DNA from: Bacillus cabrialesii
Lineage (GTDB): Bacteria; Bacillota; Bacilli; Bacillales; Bacillaceae
NCBI RefSeq assembly: GCF_004124315.2
Contig: NZ_CP096889.1
Coordinates: 1,657,001 to 1,721,000, forward strand
Reading direction: 5' to 3'
Length of the DNA: 64,000 nucleotides
A program made the translations under genes and the position numbers. Shown here piece after piece: positions 16,274 to 26,525 of this stretch. Under the pieces are notes generated by a model. It saw only the letters and a list, made by a program, of their open reading frames with translations, was not told the origin of the DNA and made no database searches. Each line of letters starts with the position of its first letter. The first letter of the stretch is position 1.

Positions 16274-17494
16274 TTGCTTAACAATCGAAATGTGTTACTT
16301 TGCGTGAGCGGAGGCATCGCTGTTTATAAAGCCTGTGCGTTAACGAGCAAGCTGGTTCAAGCAGGAGCCAATGTCAAAGTGATTATGACTGAATCAGCAT
16401 GCCGATTCGTCTCACCGCTGACATTTCAGGCATTGAGCCGCCATGAAGTATATACAGATACATTTAAAGAACAAAATCCAAGCGTCATTTCTCATATTGA
16501 TGCCGCAGACTGGGCCGACTTGATTATCGTGGCGCCGGCTACGGCCAATGTGATTGGAAAACTGGCAAACGGCATCGCTGATGATATGCTGACGACGACA
16601 TTGCTGGCAGCGACGGCTCCCGTGTGGGTCGCACCGGCGATGAACGTTCACATGTATGACAATCCGGCGGTTAAACGAAATATTTCTGTTCTTTATCAGG
16701 ATGGTTATCGATTTATTGAGCCGAGCGAGGGTTATTTAGCGTGCGGTTACGTTGGAAAAGGCAGATTGGAAGAGCCTGAAAATATCGTGAAGCTGGCCGA
16801 AAAACATTTTGCTGAAGAAAAAACCGCTCCTTTAGAAGGCAAGCGTGTGGTCATTACAGCTGGCCCGACACGGGAAGCAATTGACCCTGTCCGTTTTTTC
16901 ACCAATAAATCAACGGGCAAGATGGGATACGCATTAGCGGAGGCTGCTGTCCAGCTCGGCGCGCAGGTAACCTTAATCTCCGGCCCCGTTTCGCTGGATC
17001 AGCCGAAAGGCCTTGCTCAGTTTATCCCAGTGCAATCGGCTGCGGATATGCGCGAAGCGGTGCTCTCTGTGTATGACTCTAGTGATATTGTCATCAAAAC
17101 AGCTGCGGTAGCCGATTTTACGCCGAAAACAGTATTTGATCATAAAATGAAAAAACAAGACGGCGGTATGACACTTGAATTGAATAGAACAGTCGATATT
17201 TTGAAAGAATTGGGCGAGAAAAAGAACGAGCAGATTTTGGTGGGATTTGCCGCTGAAACACAGGACGTTGAACACTATGCACGCAAAAAGCTCGCCTCCA
17301 AAAATCTTGATATGATTGTGGCAAATGATGTGAAAGCAAATGGGGCCGGATTTGGTGCTGATACGAATATCGTGACAATCTTTTTCAAAGAAGGGCAAAA
17401 ACGCGAACTTCCGATCATGTCTAAGCTTGATGTTTCTTTTGAAATCCTTCAGGAGATCGCAGCCCTCTCAACACAAACCGGAGAGCGCTCATGA
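16274..17494 (+). CDS. coaBC: Bifunctional phosphopantothenoylcysteine decarboxylase/synthetase
   Basis: This 406-residue flavoprotein makes 4'-phosphopantetheine for coenzyme A. The N-terminal CoaC domain has the flavin segment CVSGGIAVYKA, the catalytic His74 (SHIDAADWAD), PAMNVHMYDNP and the substrate-clamp cysteine in ACGYVGKGRL. The CoaB synthetase domain begins about residue 190 with ITAGPTREAIDPVRF and includes the conserved VANDV near the end. The start is TTG 16274 behind GGGGGAG; ATG codons further in would remove the nucleotide-binding strand. The stop overlaps priA as ATGA. Confidence 0.95.
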   Translation: MLNNRNVLLCVSGGIAVYKACALTSKLVQAGANVKVIMTESACRFVSPLTFQALSRHEVYTDTFKEQNPSVISHIDAADWADLIIVAPATANVIGKLANGIADDMLTTTLLAATAPVWVAPAMNVHMYDNPAVKRNISVLYQDGYRFIEPSEGYLACGYVGKGRLEEPENIVKLAEKHFAEEKTAPLEGKRVVITAGPTREAIDPVRFFTNKSTGKMGYALAEAAVQLGAQVTLISGPVSLDQPKGLAQFIPVQSAADMREAVLSVYDSSDIVIKTAAVADFTPKTVFDHKMKKQDGGMTLELNRTVDILKELGEKKNEQILVGFAAETQDVEHYARKKLASKNLDMIVANDVKANGAGFGADTNIVTIFFKEGQKRELPIMSKLDVSFEILQEIAALSTQTGERS

Positions 17495-19908
17495 ATTTTG
17501 CCGAAGTCATCGTTGATGTCAGCACCAAAAATATAGACAGGCCATTTGATTACAAAATCCCGGACCATCTCAAAGGCATGATCAAAACGGGTATGCGAGT
17601 CATTGTTCCGTTTGGCCCCCGTAAAATTCAAGGGTTTGTGACAGCTGTGAAAGAAGCGTCTGATCTCTCGGGGAAATCTGTCAAGGAGGTAGAGGATTTA
17701 TTAGATCTTACACCTGTTTTGACAGAGGAGCTTATGAATCTGTCGTCATGGCTGTCCGACAAAACGCTGTCTTTTAAAATAACGGCGCTTCAGGCGATGC
17801 TGCCTGCCGCATTAAAGGCGAAATATGAAAAAGAATTAAAAATCGCACACGGCGCAGATCTTCCGCCGCAAGTGGATCGGCTGTTTTCTGAAACGAAGAC
17901 GCTGCTGTATTCAGATATACCCGATCACGAGACGCTGAAACTAATTCAAAAGCATGTTCAAAAGGGCGTCATTGATGTAACGTATAAAGTTGCACAAAAA
18001 ACCAATAAAAAAATGGTCAGGCTTATTCAGGCAAATGCGAGTAAAGAAGAGCTTGCTAAGCAGGCTGAGGGATTATCCCGTCAAGCAGCCAAGCAGCAGG
18101 CGATTCTTCACTTTTTCATCGCTGAGCCGGAGGGTGCGAAAATCCCTGCGGCGGATTTATGCAAAAAAACGGACGCGAGCTCTGCGACCATTAAAACCCT
18201 TATTCAAAAGGGGCTTTTGAAGGAAAGCTATGAAGAGGTTTACAGAGATCCCTATCAGGACAAAATGTTCAAAAAAACAGAGCCGCTCCCGCTGACAGAC
18301 GAACAGAGCGCTGCCTTTGAGCCTATACGCCAGACGTTAGATAATGATGAACATAAAGTGTTCCTTCTTCACGGCGTAACAGGAAGCGGAAAAACAGAAA
18401 TTTATCTGCAATCGATTGAAAAAGTACTGGCGAAAGGAAAAGAAGCCATCGTCCTCGTACCAGAAATATCGCTGACGCCGCAGATGGTCAATCGCTTCAA
18501 GGGCCGTTTCGGCTCTCAGGTGGCAGTCATGCACAGCGGTTTATCCACAGGAGAAAAATATGACGAGTGGCGTAAAATCCACCGAAAGGAAGTGCGCCTT
18601 GTCGTCGGCGCCAGGTCGGCTATTTTTGCTCCGTTTGAAAATCTCGGAATGATTATCATCGATGAAGAGCATGAATCCTCGTATAAACAAGAAGAAATGC
18701 CGCGGTATCATGCGAAAGAGGTGGCCATCAAACGGGCTGAGCACCACAGCTGTCCGGTTGTGCTGGGCAGTGCTACGCCGACATTAGAATCATATGCAAG
18801 AGCGCAAAAGGGCGTATACGAGCTTCTTTCACTGAAGCACCGTGTTAACCATCGGGTGATGCCCGAGGTTTCGCTTGTCGATATGAGAGAGGAGCTTAGA
18901 AACGGCAATCGCTCGATGTTTTCAGTTGAATTGATGGAAAAGCTTGAAGAAACGATTGCTAAGGGCGAGCAGGCGGTGCTGTTTTTAAATAAGAGGGGCT
19001 ATTCTTCCTTTGTGATGTGCAGGGATTGCGGCTATGTCCCGCAATGCCCGCACTGCGACATTTCCATGACGTATCATCGTTACGGCCAAAGGCTGAAATG
19101 CCATTATTGCGGACATGAAGAGCCTGTTCCGCACACTTGTCCTGAATGCGCAAGCGAGCATATCCGCTTTTTCGGAACGGGAACACAGCGAGTGGAGGAA
19201 GAGCTGACAAAAGTGCTGCCAAGTGCGAGAGTGATTCGGATGGATGTTGATACGACCTCAAGGAAAGGCGCCCATGAAAAATTGTTATCAGCTTTCGGAG
19301 AAGGAAAAGCGGATATTCTTCTCGGAACGCAAATGATTGCCAAAGGGCTTGATTTTCCGAATGTGACGCTTGTCGGCGTGTTAAGTGCCGATACAACACT
19401 TCATATTCCTGATTTCAGAGCGGCCGAAAAAACATTTCAGCTGTTAACGCAAGTCAGCGGCCGGGCAGGCAGGCATGAAAAGCCCGGCCATGTCATCATT
19501 CAAACGTACACACCGTCTCATTACAGCATCCAGCTGACGAAGACGCATGATTATGAAACGTTCTATCAGCATGAAATGGCCCACAGGAGAGAGCAATCCT
19601 ATCCGCCCTATTATTATTTGGCTCTTGTGACCGTTTCTCATGAGGAAGTGGCGAAAGCAGCTATTACGGCGGAAAAAATCTCTCACTTTTTAAAAGCAAA
19701 CTGTGGAACTGGCACGAAAATTCTCGGGCCAAGCGCGTCGCCGATAGCCAGGATCAAAGATAGATATCGCTATCAATGCGTGATAAAATACAAACAGGAA
19801 ACCCAGTTATCCGCTTTGTTGAAGAAGATACTGGAACATTATAAACGCGAAATTGAACAAAAGCATGTAATGATTTCAATTGATATGAATCCTTATATGA
19901 TGATGTAA
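17491..19908 (+). CDS. priA: Primosomal protein N' (replication restart helicase)
   Basis: The 805-residue helicase recognises stalled forks and D-loops and loads the primosome. After the N-terminal DNA-binding region it shows Walker A GVTGSGKTE (from about 296), the Walker B variant DEEH (about 391), and two zinc-binding clusters between residues 510 and 556 (CRDC, CPHC, CHYC, CPEC). The helicase motif GTQMIAKGLDFPNV and QVSGRAGR follow. It overlaps coaBC by four bases and is followed closely by def. Confidence 0.96.
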   Translation: MNFAEVIVDVSTKNIDRPFDYKIPDHLKGMIKTGMRVIVPFGPRKIQGFVTAVKEASDLSGKSVKEVEDLLDLTPVLTEELMNLSSWLSDKTLSFKITALQAMLPAALKAKYEKELKIAHGADLPPQVDRLFSETKTLLYSDIPDHETLKLIQKHVQKGVIDVTYKVAQKTNKKMVRLIQANASKEELAKQAEGLSRQAAKQQAILHFFIAEPEGAKIPAADLCKKTDASSATIKTLIQKGLLKESYEEVYRDPYQDKMFKKTEPLPLTDEQSAAFEPIRQTLDNDEHKVFLLHGVTGSGKTEIYLQSIEKVLAKGKEAIVLVPEISLTPQMVNRFKGRFGSQVAVMHSGLSTGEKYDEWRKIHRKEVRLVVGARSAIFAPFENLGMIIIDEEHESSYKQEEMPRYHAKEVAIKRAEHHSCPVVLGSATPTLESYARAQKGVYELLSLKHRVNHRVMPEVSLVDMREELRNGNRSMFSVELMEKLEETIAKGEQAVLFLNKRGYSSFVMCRDCGYVPQCPHCDISMTYHRYGQRLKCHYCGHEEPVPHTCPECASEHIRFFGTGTQRVEEELTKVLPSARVIRMDVDTTSRKGAHEKLLSAFGEGKADILLGTQMIAKGLDFPNVTLVGVLSADTTLHIPDFRAAEKTFQLLTQVSGRAGRHEKPGHVIIQTYTPSHYSIQLTKTHDYETFYQHEMAHRREQSYPPYYYLALVTVSHEEVAKAAITAEKISHFLKANCGTGTKILGPSASPIARIKDRYRYQCVIKYKQETQLSALLKKILEHYKREIEQKHVMISIDMNPYMMM

Positions 19909-19934
19909 GATCTCACGTCTTGGAGGGTAACAAA

Positions 19935-20417
19935 TTGGCAGTAAAAAAGATTGTCACACATCCTGCGGAGGTGTTGGAAACACCGGCGGAAACCGTGACT
20001 GTTTTTGATAAAAAACTAAAGAAACTGCTTGATGATATGTACGACACTATGCTTGAAATGGATGGTGTCGGACTGGCAGCGCCGCAGATCGGCATTTTAA
20101 AAAGAGCGGCTGTCGTGGATATCGGAGAAGACAGCGGCAGAATTGATCTTGTTAATCCCGAGATTTTAGAAAAAAGCGGTGAGCAAACCGGAATCGAAGG
20201 GTGCTTGAGCTTTCCCGGCGTCTATGGTGATGTCACACGTGCCGATTATGTCAAAGTGCGTGCGTTTAACCGTCAGGGAAAACCGTTCATTCTGGAAGCG
20301 CGAGGCTTTTTAGCGAGAGCCGTGCAGCACGAAATGGACCATTTAGACGGTGTGCTGTTTACAACGAAAATAAGTAAATACTATACAGAAGATGAACTAG
20401 CGGATATGGAAGGATGA
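19935..20417 (+). CDS. def: Peptide deformylase
   Basis: The 160-residue metalloenzyme removes the formyl group from nascent proteins. All three family motifs are seen: GVGLAAPQIG, EGCLSFP with metal-ligand Cys90, and HEMDH with His132, Glu133 and His136. The start is TTG 19935, nine bases behind GGAGGG; an upstream in-frame ATG at 19920 overlaps the ribosome-binding site. Also called defA in B. subtilis, which has a second deformylase elsewhere. It lies directly before fmt, whose product adds the formyl group. Confidence 0.95.
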   Translation: MAVKKIVTHPAEVLETPAETVTVFDKKLKKLLDDMYDTMLEMDGVGLAAPQIGILKRAAVVDIGEDSGRIDLVNPEILEKSGEQTGIEGCLSFPGVYGDVTRADYVKVRAFNRQGKPFILEARGFLARAVQHEMDHLDGVLFTTKISKYYTEDELADMEG

Positions 20418-20421
20418 TTTG

Positions 20422-21375
20422 ATGACGAGAATCGTATTTATGGGAACGCCGGATTTTTCAGTTCCTGTTTTAAGAACCCTGATAGAGGACGGATATGAAG
20501 TAGTGGGGGTCGTCACACAGCCGGACCGTCCGAAGGGCAGAAAAAAAGTCATGACACCTCCTCCGGTAAAGGAAGAGGCATTGCGTCACGGCATCCCGGT
20601 TCTTCAGCCGGAAAAAGTCAGATTGACAGAAGAAATTGAGAAAGTGCTGGCATTAAAGCCTGACCTGATTGTAACGGCGGCATTTGGACAAATTTTGCCT
20701 AAGGAGCTTCTCGACAGCCCGAAATACGGCTGCATTAACGTTCACGCATCTCTTTTGCCGGAACTGCGCGGCGGTGCTCCGATCCATTATTCCATTCTGC
20801 AGGGAAAGAAGAAAACCGGGGTTACCATTATGTATATGGTAGAAAAATTAGATGCGGGCGATATGATCTCAAAAGTGGAAGTGGACATTGAAGAAACAGA
20901 CAATGTTGGAACGCTGCACGATAAATTAAGCGCGGCAGGCGCGAAGCTATTGTCTGAAACGGTTCCAAACGTCATTGCCGGCAGCATATCACCTGAAAAG
21001 CAGGATGAAGAGAAAGCGACATATGCGCCTAACATCAAAAGAGAGCAAGAGCTGCTCGATTGGTCTAGAACGGGCGAAGAGCTTTACAACCAGGTCCGCG
21101 GCTTAAATCCTTGGCCTGTTGCCTATACGACTCTTCATGGACAAAACTTGAAAGTGTGGGCATCGAAAAAAACACCCGCACCAACCAAAGCTGAGCCAGG
21201 CACAGTCGTTGCGGTTGAAAAGGAAGGGATTATCGTTGCCACAGGTAACGAGACGGCACTGTTATTAACCGAACTTCAGCCGGCAGGCAAAAAACGCATG
21301 AAAGGCGAGGACTTTATTCGCGGCGCTCATGTTGAAGCAGGAGATAAGTTAGGAGCAAACAATGAAAAAGAATAG
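20422..21375 (+). CDS. fmt: Methionyl-tRNA formyltransferase
   Basis: The 317-residue enzyme formylates initiator Met-tRNA with 10-formyltetrahydrofolate. The catalytic segment NVHASLLPELRGGAPI (His108) and the LDAGDMI aspartate motif are present; a C-terminal OB-like tRNA-binding domain follows after about residue 205. ATG 20422 is used because GGAAGGA lies seven bases upstream; TTG 20419 is in frame but worse placed. It starts four bases after def and overlaps rsmB by 14 bases. Confidence 0.96.
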   Translation: MTRIVFMGTPDFSVPVLRTLIEDGYEVVGVVTQPDRPKGRKKVMTPPPVKEEALRHGIPVLQPEKVRLTEEIEKVLALKPDLIVTAAFGQILPKELLDSPKYGCINVHASLLPELRGGAPIHYSILQGKKKTGVTIMYMVEKLDAGDMISKVEVDIEETDNVGTLHDKLSAAGAKLLSETVPNVIAGSISPEKQDEEKATYAPNIKREQELLDWSRTGEELYNQVRGLNPWPVAYTTLHGQNLKVWASKKTPAPTKAEPGTVVAVEKEGIIVATGNETALLLTELQPAGKKRMKGEDFIRGAHVEAGDKLGANNEKE

Positions 21376-22705
21376 TGTTCGTGATATCGCTCTTGAAGCG
21401 CTGATCAAACTAGAACAAAACCAAGCATACAGCAACCTGCTCCTGAAATCGGTCATTAAATCAAATGAACTGAGTGATCAGGACAGAGGACTTTTGACTG
21501 AACTTGTCTACGGTACATTGCAAAACAAGATCGCGCTTGATTATATGCTTAAACCGTTTATTAATAAGCCTCAAAAAGTAAAGCCTTGGGTGATTCAGCT
21601 TCTTCGCCTATCCTTGTATCAAATGGAGTATTTGGAGAAGATTCCTGACAGGGCGGCTATCCATGAAGCGGTCGAGATTGCTAAAATCCGCGGACACAAG
21701 GGCATTGCTTCATTTGTCAACGGTGTGCTTCGCTCCATTCAGCGCGAAGGTGTTCCATCCTTTGACGCCATCGAAGATCCTGTCCTCCGGCTGGCGACAG
21801 AGACAAGCCATCCAGAATGGCTTGTGAAAGAGTGGGCGGATGCATATGGATTTGATGCGGCTGAAAAAATTTGCCGTATTCACCTCATTCCGCCGAAGCA
21901 GACACTGCGCGTAAATCAAATGAAAGCAGACAGAGCGGATTTGCTTGATCAAATGGCAGCCGAGGGTATCGAAGTTGAAAATGGCGATCTGGCTGAAGAC
22001 GCTGTGAAGCTCTTGAGGGGATCAATCGCTGGAACTCATTTCTTTCAAAATGGTGAAGTTTCCATTCAGGATGAGAGCTCCATGCTCGTCGCCCGCGCCC
22101 TTGATCCTAAGCCCGGTGAAACGGTGCTTGACGCGTGTGCAGCGCCCGGCGGAAAGTCGGCTCATATCGCAGAATTAATGGAGAACAAGGGAAGCGTTAC
22201 GTCGCTTGATCTTCACAAGCATAAAGTGAAGCTGATCAAAGAAGCGGCAGACAGGCTTAGCCTTACAATTATTGACGCGAAAACAATGGATGCGAGAACA
22301 GCAGGCGAAACGTTTGAAAATGGACAGTTTGACCGGATATTGGTCGATGCCCCGTGCTCAGGTTTTGGTGTCATCCGAAGAAAGCCGGACATGAAATACA
22401 CGAAAAAGCCTGATGACAGCGCGCGGCTTGCTGAAATTCAGCTGTCGATCTTAAGGGAAATCGCGCCATTAGTAAAAAAAGGTGGCACTCTTGTCTACAG
22501 TACGTGTACAATGGACCGGACAGAAAATGAAGAAGTAATACATGCGTTTATACAAGAACATCCTGATTTTGAACCCGATTTGTCTCTTGAAAAGCGGCTG
22601 CCCGAAAAGGCGAGACCCTTTGTTCGGGATGGAAGGGTGCAAATCCTTCCCCATTATTTCGGAACAGATGGTTTCTTTATTTGCAGCATGAGAAAGAAGG
22701 GATAA
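21362..22705 (+). CDS. rsmB: 16S rRNA m5C967 methyltransferase
   Basis: The 447-residue SAM enzyme (formerly yloM) methylates C967 of 16S rRNA. The N-terminal third is a NusB-like RNA-binding helical domain. The methyltransferase part has the SAM loop DACAAPGGKSAHIAE and the two catalytic cysteines of the m5C family, Cys332 in DAPCSG and Cys382 in STCTMD. AGGAGC lies within the fmt end before ATG 21362, and the 14-base overlap suggests coupling. Confidence 0.94.
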   Translation: MKKNSVRDIALEALIKLEQNQAYSNLLLKSVIKSNELSDQDRGLLTELVYGTLQNKIALDYMLKPFINKPQKVKPWVIQLLRLSLYQMEYLEKIPDRAAIHEAVEIAKIRGHKGIASFVNGVLRSIQREGVPSFDAIEDPVLRLATETSHPEWLVKEWADAYGFDAAEKICRIHLIPPKQTLRVNQMKADRADLLDQMAAEGIEVENGDLAEDAVKLLRGSIAGTHFFQNGEVSIQDESSMLVARALDPKPGETVLDACAAPGGKSAHIAELMENKGSVTSLDLHKHKVKLIKEAADRLSLTIIDAKTMDARTAGETFENGQFDRILVDAPCSGFGVIRRKPDMKYTKKPDDSARLAEIQLSILREIAPLVKKGGTLVYSTCTMDRTENEEVIHAFIQEHPDFEPDLSLEKRLPEKARPFVRDGRVQILPHYFGTDGFFICSMRKKG

Positions 22706-22708
22706 GCA

Positions 22709-23800
22709 ATGGCAGAACTTAATAAAACAAAAGAAAGAAAAGAATTGCGGACAGAGCAACCGTCTATATATTCTTTTGAATTAGATGAAATCAAACAATG
22801 GCTGACAGACAATGGAGAGAAACCATTCCGCGCGGCACAGATCTTTGAATGGCTATATGAAAAACGCGTTTCTTCTTTTGAAGAAATGACAAACCTGTCA
22901 AAGGGTCTGCGTGAGAAATTAAACGCTCATTTTGTGTTAACAACGCTGAAAACGGCTGTTAAACAAACATCTCAAGACGGCACGATGAAATTTTTATTCG
23001 AGCTTCATGACGGTTATACAATCGAAACCGTTTTAATGAGACACGAGTATGGCAATTCTGTATGTGTAACGACACAAGTCGGCTGCCGCATTGGCTGTAC
23101 ATTCTGCGCGTCAACGCTTGGAGGCTTGAAACGAAACCTTGAAGCGGGTGAAATTGTCGCTCAAGTCGTCAAAGTTCAAAAAGCCCTTGATGAAACGGAT
23201 GAACGCGTCAGCTCAGTCGTGATCATGGGTATCGGTGAGCCGTTTGATAACTTTAATGAAATGCTCGCTTTCTTGAAAATCATTAACCATGATAAGGGCT
23301 TGAATATCGGTGCTCGCCATATTACGGTTTCTACAAGCGGCATCATCCCGAAAATTTACGAATTCGCTGATCAGAAAATGCAGATTAACTTTGCGATTTC
23401 TCTGCACGCTCCGAATACAGAAATCAGAAGCCGTTTGATGCCGATTAACAGAGCATATAAACTGCCTGATTTAATGGAAGCCGTTAAATATTATATTAAT
23501 AAAACGGGACGCCGTATCAGCTTTGAGTACGGGCTGTTCGGGGGCGTAAACGACCAGGTCGAGCACGCTGAAGAACTTGCCGACTTGCTGGAAGGAGTCA
23601 AATGTCACGTGAACCTGATTCCGGTAAACTACGTGCCTGAACGTGACTATGTGCGCACACCGCGTGAGCAGATTTTTGCTTTTGAGAAAACGCTGAAATC
23701 CCGCGGAGTAAATGTCACAATCCGAAGAGAGCAAGGACATGACATTGACGCAGCCTGCGGTCAGCTTCGCGCGAAGGAGCGTCAAGACGAGACGAGGTGA
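22709..23800 (+). CDS. rlmN: Dual-specificity 23S rRNA A2503/tRNA A37 C2-methyltransferase
   Basis: The 363-residue radical SAM enzyme (formerly yloN) methylates A2503 of 23S rRNA and A37 of some tRNAs. The [4Fe-4S] motif CxxxCxxC is C126, C130 and C133 (CRIGCTFC). VVIMGIGEPFDN is the GEP-type SAM-binding segment, and the C-terminal AACGQLR segment holds the second mechanistic cysteine. The extra conserved features of the resistance enzyme Cfr are not looked for; position in the rsmB-prpC run fits RlmN. Confidence 0.95.
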   Translation: MAELNKTKERKELRTEQPSIYSFELDEIKQWLTDNGEKPFRAAQIFEWLYEKRVSSFEEMTNLSKGLREKLNAHFVLTTLKTAVKQTSQDGTMKFLFELHDGYTIETVLMRHEYGNSVCVTTQVGCRIGCTFCASTLGGLKRNLEAGEIVAQVVKVQKALDETDERVSSVVIMGIGEPFDNFNEMLAFLKIINHDKGLNIGARHITVSTSGIIPKIYEFADQKMQINFAISLHAPNTEIRSRLMPINRAYKLPDLMEAVKYYINKTGRRISFEYGLFGGVNDQVEHAEELADLLEGVKCHVNLIPVNYVPERDYVRTPREQIFAFEKTLKSRGVNVTIRREQGHDIDAACGQLRAKERQDETR

Positions 23801-23806
23801 TGAGGG

Positions 23807-24571
23807 TTGTTAACAGCCTTAAAAACAGATACAGGAAAAATCCGCCAGCATAATGAAGATGATGCGGGGATATTCAAAGGGAAAGACGAATTTTTATTAG
23901 CGGTTGTCGCTGATGGCATGGGCGGCCATCTTGCTGGAGATGTTGCAAGCAAGATGGCTGTGAAAGCCATGGGGGAAAAATGGAATGAAGCAGAGGCGAT
24001 TCCAGCTGCGCCCGCAGCATGTGAAGAATGGCTCATTGAACAGATTCTCGCGGTAAACAGCAAAATATATGATCACGCCCAAGCACACGAAGAATGCCAA
24101 GGCATGGGAACGACGATTGTATGTGCGCTTTTTACGGGGAAAACGGTTTCTGTTGCTCATATAGGCGACAGCAGATGTTATTTGCTTCAGGACAATGATT
24201 TCATTCAAGTGACAGAAGATCATTCTCTTGTAAATGAACTGGTTCGAACTGGAGAGATTTCCAGAGAAGACGCCGAACATCATCCGCGAAAAAACGTGTT
24301 GACGAAGGCACTCGGAACAGACCAGTCAGTCAGCATTGACACACGTTCCTTTGACATCGAGCCCGGGGACAAACTGCTTCTATGTTCTGACGGACTGACG
24401 AATAAAGTAGAAAGCACTGAATTAAAAGACATCCTGCAAAGCGATTCAGCTCCTCAGGAAAAAGTAAACCTGCTTGTGGACAAAGCCAATCAGAATGGCG
24501 GGGAAGACAACATTACAGCAGTTTTGCTTGAGCTTGCTTTACATGTTGAAGAGGGTGAAGATCAGTGCTAA
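23807..24571 (+). CDS. prpC: PP2C-type serine/threonine phosphatase
   Basis: The 254-residue manganese-dependent phosphatase reverses PrkC phosphorylation. PP2C motifs are seen in order: TGKIRQHNEDD near residue 9, VVADGMGGH with metal-binding Asp36, GMGTTIV, HIGDSRCY, VTEDHS, LLCSDGLTN and GGEDNIT. The start is TTG 23807 with GAGGTGATGAGG upstream. It overlaps prkC by seven bases, as is usual for this phosphatase-kinase pair. Confidence 0.96.
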   Translation: MLTALKTDTGKIRQHNEDDAGIFKGKDEFLLAVVADGMGGHLAGDVASKMAVKAMGEKWNEAEAIPAAPAACEEWLIEQILAVNSKIYDHAQAHEECQGMGTTIVCALFTGKTVSVAHIGDSRCYLLQDNDFIQVTEDHSLVNELVRTGEISREDAEHHPRKNVLTKALGTDQSVSIDTRSFDIEPGDKLLLCSDGLTNKVESTELKDILQSDSAPQEKVNLLVDKANQNGGEDNITAVLLELALHVEEGEDQC

Positions 24572-26511
24572 TCGGCAAGCGGATCAGCGGGCGTTACCAA
24601 ATTCTCCGCGTCATAGGCGGCGGGGGAATGGCCAACGTGTATTTAGCTGAGGATATGATTCTAGACCGTGAAGTCGCAATTAAAATCCTTCGGTTTGACT
24701 ATGTGAATGACAATGAGTTTATCAGGCGTTTCCGCAGAGAAGCCCAATCTGCATCAAGCCTCGATCACCCGAATATTGTCAGCATTTACGATTTGGGCGA
24801 GGAAGACGACATTTATTATATTGTCATGGAATACGTTGAGGGCATGACGCTCAAAGAATACATAACAGCAAACGGGCCGCTTCACCCTAAAGAAGCGCTG
24901 AACATCATGGAGCAAATTGTCTCAGCCATCGCTCATGCCCATCAAAATCAAATTGTTCACAGAGACATTAAGCCGCATAACATTTTGATTGACCACATGG
25001 GAAATATCAAAGTGACGGATTTTGGAATTGCGACGGCACTCAGTTCGACGACAATCACCCATACCAATTCTGTGCTGGGCTCAGTCCATTACTTATCACC
25101 TGAACAGGCGCGGGGCGGTTTGGCGACAAAAAAATCGGATATTTATGCGCTTGGAATCGTTTTATTTGAGCTTTTAACCGGCCGTATCCCGTTTGATGGA
25201 GAATCTGCAGTCAGCATCGCCTTAAAGCATCTTCAGGCGGAGACTCCTTCAGCGAGAAAGTGGAATCCGTCCGTACCCCAAAGCGTTGAAAACATCATCC
25301 TAAAGGCAACTGCCAAAGATCCTTTTCATCGGTACGAAACGGCTGAAGACATGGAAGCAGACATACAAACAGCTTTTGACGCCGACAGACTCAATGAAAA
25401 GAGATTTACGATTCAAGAAGATGAAGAAATGACAAAAGCAATTCCAATCATTAAAGATGAAGAGCTTGCTAAAGCTGCTGGCGAAAAAGAAGCTGAATTG
25501 ACATCCGATCAAGAGAATAAAACAAAGAAAAAGGGCAAAAGAAAAAAGTGGCCGTGGGTTTTGCTTACGGTATGCATCGTTCTCGTTACGGCAGGAATTC
25601 TTGCTGTCACTGTGTTTCCGTCACTTTTTATGCCTAAAGATGTCAAAATACCTGATGTCTCCGGAATGGAATACGAAAAGGCGGCAGACCTTTTGGAAAA
25701 AGACGGTTTGCAGGTTGATTCCGAGGTGCTGGAAATCTCGGATGAGAACATTGACGAGGGCCTCATGGTAAAATCGGATCCTAAAGCGGATTCCACAGTC
25801 AAAGAAGGCGCAACGGTTACGCTTTATAGGAGCACCGGAAAAGCCAAAACGGAGATCGATGATGTGACAGGCCAAACGGTCGATCAGGCAAAAAAAGCGT
25901 TAAAGGACCAGGGGTTTAAACATGTAACGGTGAGCGAAGTGAATGACGATAAAAGTGCCGGCACTGTCATTGAACAGAATCCGTCAGCAGGGACTGAGCT
26001 TGTGCCGAGTGATGATCAAGTCAAGCTCACAGTCAGTATCGGGCCCGAAGACATTACGCTTAGAGACTTAAAAACGTACAGTAAAGAAGCGGCGTCTGGA
26101 TATCTGGAAGACAACGGACTGAAGCTGATAGAAAAAGAGGCATACTCAGATGACGTTCCAGAAGGACAGGTTGTCAAACAAAAGCCAGCAGCAGGCACGG
26201 CAGTAAAACCGGGAAACGAAGTTGAAGTAACATTCTCTCTCGGACCTGAGAAAAAGCCTGCGAAAACGGTGAAAGAAAAGGTCAAGATCCCCTACGAGCC
26301 AGAAAACGAAGGGGACGAGCTTGAAGTGCAAATCGCGATTGATGATGCGGATCACAGCATCTCTGACACGTACGAAGAATTTAAGATAAAAGAACCGACT
26401 GAACGGACGATCGAACTAAAGATTGAATCCGGCCAAAAAGGGTACTATCAAGTGATGGTAAATAATAAAGTCGTCAGCTACAAAACCATTGAGTATCCGA
26501 AAGATGAATAA
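24565..26511 (+). CDS. prkC: PASTA-domain serine/threonine protein kinase
   Basis: This 648-residue membrane kinase senses muropeptides and cell-wall fragments and triggers spore germination and stationary-phase responses. The cytoplasmic kinase domain (about 1-275) has GGGGMANVYLAED, Lys40 in VAIK, HRDIKPHN with Asp134, and DFG. A Lys-rich juxtamembrane region (312-329) leads into one membrane helix (about 331-355). Outside are three PASTA repeats (about 356-565) and an Ig-like C-terminal domain. The start is GTG 24565 inside the prpC end. Confidence 0.96.
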   Translation: MLIGKRISGRYQILRVIGGGGMANVYLAEDMILDREVAIKILRFDYVNDNEFIRRFRREAQSASSLDHPNIVSIYDLGEEDDIYYIVMEYVEGMTLKEYITANGPLHPKEALNIMEQIVSAIAHAHQNQIVHRDIKPHNILIDHMGNIKVTDFGIATALSSTTITHTNSVLGSVHYLSPEQARGGLATKKSDIYALGIVLFELLTGRIPFDGESAVSIALKHLQAETPSARKWNPSVPQSVENIILKATAKDPFHRYETAEDMEADIQTAFDADRLNEKRFTIQEDEEMTKAIPIIKDEELAKAAGEKEAELTSDQENKTKKKGKRKKWPWVLLTVCIVLVTAGILAVTVFPSLFMPKDVKIPDVSGMEYEKAADLLEKDGLQVDSEVLEISDENIDEGLMVKSDPKADSTVKEGATVTLYRSTGKAKTEIDDVTGQTVDQAKKALKDQGFKHVTVSEVNDDKSAGTVIEQNPSAGTELVPSDDQVKLTVSIGPEDITLRDLKTYSKEAASGYLEDNGLKLIEKEAYSDDVPEGQVVKQKPAAGTAVKPGNEVEVTFSLGPEKKPAKTVKEKVKIPYEPENEGDELEVQIAIDDADHSISDTYEEFKIKEPTERTIELKIESGQKGYYQVMVNNKVVSYKTIEYPKDE

Positions 26512-26525
26512 CAAGGAGGGAAAAT